Positions 14,357-18,351 of a stretch of 18,351 nt of DNA are shown here, in pieces. The first letter of the stretch is position 1. Each line of letters opens with the position of its first letter. This DNA is from Solibacillus sp045640265 (GTDB lineage Bacteria > Bacillota > Bacilli > Bacillales_A > Planococcaceae). The notes under the pieces were generated by a model that did not search any database, was not told where the DNA came from, and was given only the letters and a program-made list of their open reading frames with translations. The stretch is from positions 1 to 18,351 of the forward strand of contig JAZUES010000074.1 of the NCBI GenBank assembly GCA_045640265.1. Direction: 5' to 3'. Made by a program: the position numbers and the translations under genes.

Positions 14357-15334
14357 ATGAGCAGAAAATCAAAAGGCTTCGGTGTGCTATTAAGTTTCCT
14401 ATTTTTAATCAGTATAATTTTTATCGGTTCTGAGTCAGCTTTCGCAAGCAACAAGCAAACTACGAAAAGCCCTACATACATAGAACAAATAGCTTTTGGA
14501 GAATTTATAACCCGATTAAATAAGCAAGCACCCATTGAATTAGCGTGGAGTAAACCAGTTCTAGTGCAAAAAGGCGGACTTCCTAATTTTATTCGAAACT
14601 GTAAAACATATATAGCGGTAAAAGGATTACTAGTAAAAGAGGAAGAAAAAAAACCACAACAGTTAGAAAAGCCAAAAGTGATACAACCTGAAAAACAACA
14701 GGTACAACTGCAACCACAACCACAAAAACAACAAGTACAGCCAAAGCAACCTGTTCAGGCTGAGCAGCCAACAGCAGTGAAAAAACAAGTTGCGTTAACA
14801 TTTGATGACGGACCACATAAAAAAGTAACCGATTTGATTTTAGCTGTACTGCAAAAGCATCATGCAAAGGCTACATTTTTTGTGCTAGGTCAAAATGTTG
14901 CGAGTCTTCCAGATGTGTTACAGCGAGTCCATGAACAAGGTCATGAAATTGGTAATCATTCATGGAGTCACCGCAATTTAACGAAGCTAACTACTGAAGA
15001 GCTTTCGAAAGAAATGAATGATACAAATGAACAAATTTATAGTGTAATTGGTGAATACCCATCAATATATCGACCGCCATTCGGAGCTATCAATGATCAG
15101 GTAAGACAGGAAATTTCAATGACACCAGTATTATGGAATGTGGATACAATGGATTGGCATCATAAAACACCTGCCAAAACAATAGAAAATGTAAAACAAC
15201 AAGCAAAAGATAAGAGTATTTTATTAATGCATGACATTTATGAAGAGTCCTACGAAGCGTTAGATGCGGTCATCACCTATTTAGAGCAACAAGGTTATGA
15301 ATTTGTGACAGTGAGCGAGTTAGAACAATTGTAG
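14357..15334 (+). CDS. Secreted polysaccharide deacetylase (NodB domain)
   Basis: 325 residues. A signal peptide (basic MSRKSK, hydrophobic 9-24) ends at AFA|S near 30/31. Residues 31-95 form a short module I do not recognise, 97-142 are a Gln/Lys/Pro-rich linker, and 145-320 are the NodB catalytic domain. Its motifs are complete: TFDDGP (148-153, D150/D151), the metal site HSWSH (H201, H205), RPPFG (239-243), WNVDTMDW (260-267) and LMHD with H292. Such enzymes remove acetyl groups from peptidoglycan or related glycans outside the membrane; the exact substrate is unknown. The linker may span or contact the wall. The start is ATG 14357, 7 nt after GGGGGT (14344-14349); a longer reading frame from GTG 14249 would begin inside the upstream terminator. 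A GAAA-tetraloop terminator follows. Confidence 0.88.
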   Translation: MSRKSKGFGVLLSFLFLISIIFIGSESAFASNKQTTKSPTYIEQIAFGEFITRLNKQAPIELAWSKPVLVQKGGLPNFIRNCKTYIAVKGLLVKEEEKKPQQLEKPKVIQPEKQQVQLQPQPQKQQVQPKQPVQAEQPTAVKKQVALTFDDGPHKKVTDLILAVLQKHHAKATFFVLGQNVASLPDVLQRVHEQGHEIGNHSWSHRNLTKLTTEELSKEMNDTNEQIYSVIGEYPSIYRPPFGAINDQVRQEISMTPVLWNVDTMDWHHKTPAKTIENVKQQAKDKSILLMHDIYEESYEALDAVITYLEQQGYEFVTVSELEQL

Positions 15335-15343
15335 GTAGGCTAG

Positions 15344-15373
15344 GGGAATAGTGAAAACTATTTCCTTTTTTTT
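15344..15373 (+). terminator. Intrinsic terminator with GAAA tetraloop
   Basis: GGGAATAGT (15344-15352) pairs with ACTATTTCC (15357-15365) with one G-U pair, a GAAA loop and eight T (15366-15373). It ends the deacetylase gene. Confidence 0.88.
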
Positions 15374-15388
15374 ATTTATTCCGAAGTG

Positions 15389-15397
15389 TGGTACGAT
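15389..15397 (+). promoter_or_regulatory. Candidate extended -10 promoter of the rlmA-SDR operon
   Basis: TGG-TACGAT (15389-15397) fits the extended -10 pattern TGn-TATAAT with 4 of 6 in the hexamer. The -35 region is only T-rich because it overlaps the terminator T-run. Predicted start near 15404, about 24 nt before the ATG. Confidence 0.4.
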
Positions 15398-15427
15398 ACA
15401 AACGAACAACTAAAAGGGGAATCCACG

Positions 15428-16267
15428 ATGGGTCTATTATCAAAACGAGCGTTAAGTATTCAACAAATACAACAACATATAAAAATTTTTGCTTGCCCCA
15501 TTTGTAAAACACAAATGGAAATTAACGAAGAGGGAAAAATGAGCTGCCAATCGAACCATTCGTTTGATGTAGCAAAACAAGGCTATTTATATTTATTAAA
15601 CCGCCCTGTTCATTCGATGTACGGAAAGGAATTATTCGAGTCACGTCATGCGGTTATTGCCGCAGGTATTTACGATCCGATGCAAAAAGCAATCGTTGAT
15701 GAAATTAATGTACAGTCACCGATTGTCCTTGATACAGGTTGTGGTGAAGGCTCACATTTACATCGTATTTGCCAGCAAATAGACGAAGTAATAGGTGTGG
15801 GCGTAGATATTTCAAAAGAAGGCATTGTCGCAGCTGCAAAATTTTATGGCGACGAACTTTGGTGTGTAGGGGATTTAGCGAATAGTCCCTATAATGAAGA
15901 ATCATTCGATGTTATTTTAAATATTTTATCTCCTGCGAATTATGAGGAATTTAAAAAGCTATTAAAGCCTGGTGGGAAAGTCATTAAAATTGTCCCACAA
16001 GAAAATTATCTAAAGGAACTACGTGTGCAAGCATTTGCAGATTCAGAAAAAGAAAGCTATACGAATTCGCAAACGGTGGAGCGTTTTAAAGATAGCTTTA
16101 CCCATACCGAAGTAAAGCGCATTACGTATACCGTACCATTATCACAGGAACTTGTTCCAAAATTACTTGAAATGACTCCGATGGGCTGGCATATTGAACA
16201 TAAAGAAAACATTCAATTACAACAAATTACGATTGATTTAGATTTATTAATTGGAATGGAGCGTTAA
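15428..16267 (+). CDS. rlmA: 23S rRNA (guanine-N1)-methyltransferase, RlmA family
   Basis: 279 residues. An N-terminal zinc module has C23, C26, C40 and H44 (CPIC...C-x3-H) followed by SFDVAKQGYLYLL, the RlmA signature. A class-I SAM-dependent methyltransferase domain follows, with VLDTGCGEGSHL as the SAM-binding loop and VGVDISKEGI after it, then ILNILSPANYEEFKKLLKPGGKVIKIVP. Family members methylate N1 of G745 or G748 in 23S rRNA helix 35; the second type occurs in Gram-positives and affects tylosin and related macrolides. Which guanine is used here cannot be told. The start is ATG 15428, 8 nt after AAAAGGGG. The SDR gene begins 3 nt after its stop, so the two are co-transcribed. Confidence 0.87.
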   Translation: MGLLSKRALSIQQIQQHIKIFACPICKTQMEINEEGKMSCQSNHSFDVAKQGYLYLLNRPVHSMYGKELFESRHAVIAAGIYDPMQKAIVDEINVQSPIVLDTGCGEGSHLHRICQQIDEVIGVGVDISKEGIVAAAKFYGDELWCVGDLANSPYNEESFDVILNILSPANYEEFKKLLKPGGKVIKIVPQENYLKELRVQAFADSEKESYTNSQTVERFKDSFTHTEVKRITYTVPLSQELVPKLLEMTPMGWHIEHKENIQLQQITIDLDLLIGMER

Positions 16268-16270
16268 CAA

Positions 16271-17155
16271 ATGAAAAAAGTTTTGGTGTTAGGTGGAACG
16301 CGTTTTTTTGGTCGGAAATTAGTGGAACGATTGCTAGAAGAAAACCATGACGTAACGATTGTAACGCGTGGCAAATCAGAAAATCCATTTGGTAATGCAG
16401 TTGAACATATTCAAGTAGACCGTAAAGATACAGAAGCCTTTAAACAAGCAGTAGCAGGGCGAAACTTTGATGTTGTGTACGATAATATTTGCTACTCACC
16501 AAATGAAGCGAAGCAGTTTTGTGATATTTTCAATGGATCCATTGGTAAACTCGTTTTTACCTCAACACTATCAACTTATGAAGCGAATGGAAAACCGCAT
16601 ATAGAAGCAGATTTTGATCCCTATACGTATGAAATCGTGATGGGCGAAACGTCAAAATTTACATATGGAGAAGGCAAACGCTTAGCAGAAGCGGTATTTT
16701 ATAAATTTGCACAGTTTCCTGTTGTAGCCGTTCGCTTTCCAATTGTAATGGGTGAGGACGATTATACGCGTCGGCTACATTTCCATGTGGAGCGTATTTT
16801 AAATGGCGAACCTATTGGATTTGTAAATATGGATGCAAAAATGAGCTTTATTCAAGCAACAGAAGCAGCTCGCTTTTTAGCATGGGTAGGGATGAATGAT
16901 GTAGAAGGACCAATTAATGCAACGGCAAATGGCATTATTTCTCTAAAAGCGCTTATCGCTTTAATTGAAGAGAAAACAAAAAAACAAGCGAAAATTGCTT
17001 TACTAGGAACAGATGAAATTCGATCGCCATATGCCGTACCAGCTTCTTGGTATATGACAACCGAAAAAGCACAGCGAGCAGGCTTTACATTTAGTGAGCT
17101 CGATGAATGGTTACCTCCATTAGTTGAAGCAATTGTAAAATCGAGTGCGAAATAG
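16271..17155 (+). CDS. NAD-dependent epimerase/dehydratase-like SDR protein
   Basis: 294 residues with an N-terminal Rossmann fold: KKVLVLGGTRFFGRKLVERL, dinucleotide motif GGTRFFG (8-14) in place of the common TGxxGxxG. An extended-SDR YxxxK is seen in TYGEGKRLAE, preceded by the TSTLSTYE strand, and the substrate-binding part is C-terminal. The GGTRFxG variant is typical of atypical extended SDRs (isoflavone-reductase/CSP41-like) whose substrates are mostly unknown in bacteria. The ATG follows the rlmA stop by 3 nt; its ribosome site (ATGGAG) lies inside the end of rlmA, so translation is probably coupled. Why it is paired with an rRNA methyltransferase is unclear. Confidence 0.82.
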   Translation: MKKVLVLGGTRFFGRKLVERLLEENHDVTIVTRGKSENPFGNAVEHIQVDRKDTEAFKQAVAGRNFDVVYDNICYSPNEAKQFCDIFNGSIGKLVFTSTLSTYEANGKPHIEADFDPYTYEIVMGETSKFTYGEGKRLAEAVFYKFAQFPVVAVRFPIVMGEDDYTRRLHFHVERILNGEPIGFVNMDAKMSFIQATEAARFLAWVGMNDVEGPINATANGIISLKALIALIEEKTKKQAKIALLGTDEIRSPYAVPASWYMTTEKAQRAGFTFSELDEWLPPLVEAIVKSSAK

Positions 17156-17161
17156 TAGACG

Positions 17162-17191
17162 TTGAAGAAGTACGCTACTATCGCTTACAAT
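17162..17191 (+). promoter_or_regulatory. Candidate sigma-A promoter of plsC
   Basis: TTGAAG (17162-17167), 18-bp spacer, TACAAT (17186-17191): 4 of 6 and 5 of 6 matches. The predicted start is about 27 nt before the GTG start codon. Confidence 0.5.
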
Positions 17192-17224
17192 AAAAATAGA
17201 TTAAACATAAGGTAGGATAAAAAC

Positions 17225-17827
17225 GTGTATAAATTTATTGCAAATGTTGTAAAGGGAATTTTAGGTGTTAACGGCGCAAAAGCAAAAGTGTATGGGCTTG
17301 AAAATGTACCAAAAGAAGGCGGCTTTGTGATTGCATGTACGCATAACGGCTACATTGATATTTTGAATTTAGGCGTATCAATATTACCGCGTGAAATCCA
17401 TTTCATGGCGAAAAAGCAATTATTCGATATAACAGGTTTAGGTTGGTTAATCAAAAACTTAAATGCGTTTCCAGTTGATCGTGAAAATCCAGGACCAAGT
17501 GTCATTAAAATTCCGCGTCAATTAATTAAAGACGGGAAGATTGTTGGGATATTTCCAAGTGGTACACGCAGCTCTGAAAACTCAGAGTTAAAAGCAGGAG
17601 CTGTAACGATTGCCCAATTATCAAAAGCACAAATTGTACCCGCTGCTTATATCGGACCGAAAAGTGCTAAAGGTGTATTTAAACGTCAAAAGGGATATTT
17701 AATTTACGGAAAACCTTTTATGGTGGAGTCAGGTAAAGAAGGCCGTGACATATCTGTGCACTTTTTAGAAGAAGAGTTAACGCGATTAACGAAACAGCTA
17801 AAAGAAATGCATCCAGAAGTAAAATAA
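17225..17827 (+). CDS. plsC: 1-acyl-sn-glycerol-3-phosphate acyltransferase (YhdO-type PlsC)
   Basis: 200 residues. The acyltransferase motif HX4D is H40-NGYI-D45. The glycerol-phosphate-binding block reads AFPVDRENPGPS, motif III is GIFPSGTRSS (118-127) and motif IV lies in VPAAYIGP. In most PlsC proteins motif III is FPEGTR; Ser122 replaces the Glu here, as I recall for the B. subtilis YhdO group, so this is probably normal for the subfamily. The enzyme makes phosphatidic acid by adding the second acyl chain to lysophosphatidic acid at the membrane. The start is GTG 17225, about 7 nt after a weak AAGGTAGGA site; no better start is in frame nearby. It has its own likely promoter and two hairpins after it. 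Confidence 0.9.
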   Translation: MYKFIANVVKGILGVNGAKAKVYGLENVPKEGGFVIACTHNGYIDILNLGVSILPREIHFMAKKQLFDITGLGWLIKNLNAFPVDRENPGPSVIKIPRQLIKDGKIVGIFPSGTRSSENSELKAGAVTIAQLSKAQIVPAAYIGPKSAKGVFKRQKGYLIYGKPFMVESGKEGRDISVHFLEEELTRLTKQLKEMHPEVK

Positions 17828-17836
17828 AGAAAAGAA

Positions 17837-17867
17837 AGCTGTACGGAAATCCCGAGCAGCTATTTTT
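17837..17867 (+). terminator. Intrinsic terminator after plsC
   Basis: AGCTG (17837-17841) pairs with CAGCT (17857-17861), and inside it CGG (17844-17846) with CCG (17852-17854). A short tract of five T follows (17863-17867). Moderate strength because of the internal loop. Confidence 0.6.
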
Positions 17868-17918
17868 AGTGAATAAGAAGGAATTAATTTCAAGGGAATT
17901 CACATAAGAAAAGACATG

Positions 17919-17950
17919 ATTTCGCGCTATTTGGCGCGAAATTTGTTTTT
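17919..17950 (+). terminator. Second hairpin with T-run, directly before the phosphatase gene
   Basis: ATTTCGCGC (17919-17927) pairs perfectly with GCGCGAAAT (17934-17942), 6-nt loop, then TTGTTTTT (17943-17950). It ends 5 nt before the AGGGGG ribosome site and 18 nt before the ATG at 17969, so it is either a second plsC terminator or a 5' attenuator of the phosphatase gene. Confidence 0.75.
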
Positions 17951-17968
17951 CTAATAGGGGGATTACAT

Positions 17969-18351
17969 ATGAAGAATGTGTTATTTGTATGCTTAGGTAA
18001 TATTTGTCGCTCACCAATGGCTGAAGCAATTATGCGCGATTTAGTACAAAAGCGCGGATTGACGAGTGAAATCAAAATTGATTCTGCTGGAACGAGCAAT
18101 TATCATATTGGCGAGCAACCCCATAAAGGGACAAAAGCAAAATTACAGGAGTTCGGGATATCTACAACTGGTATGAAGGCACGTCAGTTAATGAGCTCGG
18201 ATTTACAAAACTTTGATTATATCGTTTGTATGGATGCGAGTAATGTTGAAAATACAATTGAAATGTTACGTGCACAAGGCAATACAAAAGTGTTCCGATT
18301 CCTTGATTTAACACCACATAAAAAGGATGTGCCAGATCCGTGGTATACAGG
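17969..18351 (+). CDS. yfkJ: Low-molecular-weight protein tyrosine phosphatase (YfkJ-like), 3' end outside window
   Basis: 127 codons are visible and the frame is open to the window end. The N-terminal catalytic loop is VCLGNICRS with nucleophile C8 and R14 (C-x5-R-S). Near the end DPWYTG carries the general-acid aspartate, preceded by VP as usual. The order SAGTSNYHIGEQPH, then the helix with GTKAKL and GM-ARQL, fits the YfkJ group better than the arginine phosphatase YwlE. It should remove phosphate from tyrosine on cytoplasmic proteins. The usual length is about 155 residues, so roughly 30 are missing. The ATG lies 7 nt after AGGGGG (17956-17961). The hairpin just upstream may limit its expression. 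Confidence 0.9.
   Translation, partial: MKNVLFVCLGNICRSPMAEAIMRDLVQKRGLTSEIKIDSAGTSNYHIGEQPHKGTKAKLQEFGISTTGMKARQLMSSDLQNFDYIVCMDASNVENTIEMLRAQGNTKVFRFLDLTPHKKDVPDPWYT

Noticed and set aside
14657..14790. Gln-rich stretch as a DNA repeat array or CRISPR-like element
   Set aside because: It is an in-frame CAA/CAG/CCA codon run encoding a low-complexity linker with no regular unit or spacer.
17572..17599. FPSGTR instead of FPEGTR in PlsC as a sign of inactivation
   Set aside because: The same motif occurs in the B. subtilis YhdO group as I recall it, so it is a subfamily trait and not a defect.

Overview
The window looks like a chromosomal segment of a low-GC Gram-positive bacterium of the order Bacillales. 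Several proteins resemble Bacillus subtilis families (YheI/YheH, YtcJ, YfnB, YhdO-type PlsC, YfkJ). Shine-Dalgarno sites are strong and AGGAGG-like, TTG and GTG starts occur, and the DNA is AT-rich. A Planococcaceae member (Lysinibacillus/Solibacillus-like) is my best guess; this is inference from overall character, not a database result. No tRNA, rRNA, CRISPR array, insertion sequence or phage gene was seen.

Layout. 1-276: the tail of an FRG-domain protein, cut by the window edge. 344-1216 (-): a MerR-type regulator with a cobalamin-binding C-terminus (CarH/LitR-like), divergent from an MMPL/RND-type transporter at 1406-3604. The 189-bp gap between them holds back-to-back promoters and three tandem 11-bp repeats. 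3647-7125 (-): a two-gene operon for a heterodimeric ABC exporter (BmrC/BmrD-like). It is preceded by a leader of about 365 nt with a strong promoter, two tiny ORFs with excellent ribosome binding sites and two tandem intrinsic terminators.

7658-11697 (+): a dTMP-kinase-like P-loop protein, a YtcJ-like amidohydrolase followed by a UDG-superfamily DNA glycosylase, a DinB-like metalloprotein and a DUF554 membrane protein. 11776-12546 (-): a TauE/SafE (TSUP) transporter, divergent from a YjjG/YfnB HAD nucleotidase (12688-13395) with a perfect 8-1-8 palindrome between them. 13534-15334 (+): a membrane-anchored degenerate NERD-domain protein and a secreted polysaccharide deacetylase. 15428-17155 (+): an RlmA-type rRNA methyltransferase coupled to an SDR protein. 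17225-17827: PlsC. 17969-end: a low-molecular-weight protein tyrosine phosphatase, cut by the window edge.

Most genes are short housekeeping or accessory units separated by clear intrinsic terminators. The two regulatory regions are the most interesting parts: the presumed cobalamin/light-responsive switch for the MMPL transporter, and the attenuator-like leader of the ABC exporter. A recurring oddity is that three genes (8296, 11020, 17969) have a terminator-like hairpin ending within about 20 nt of their start codon.
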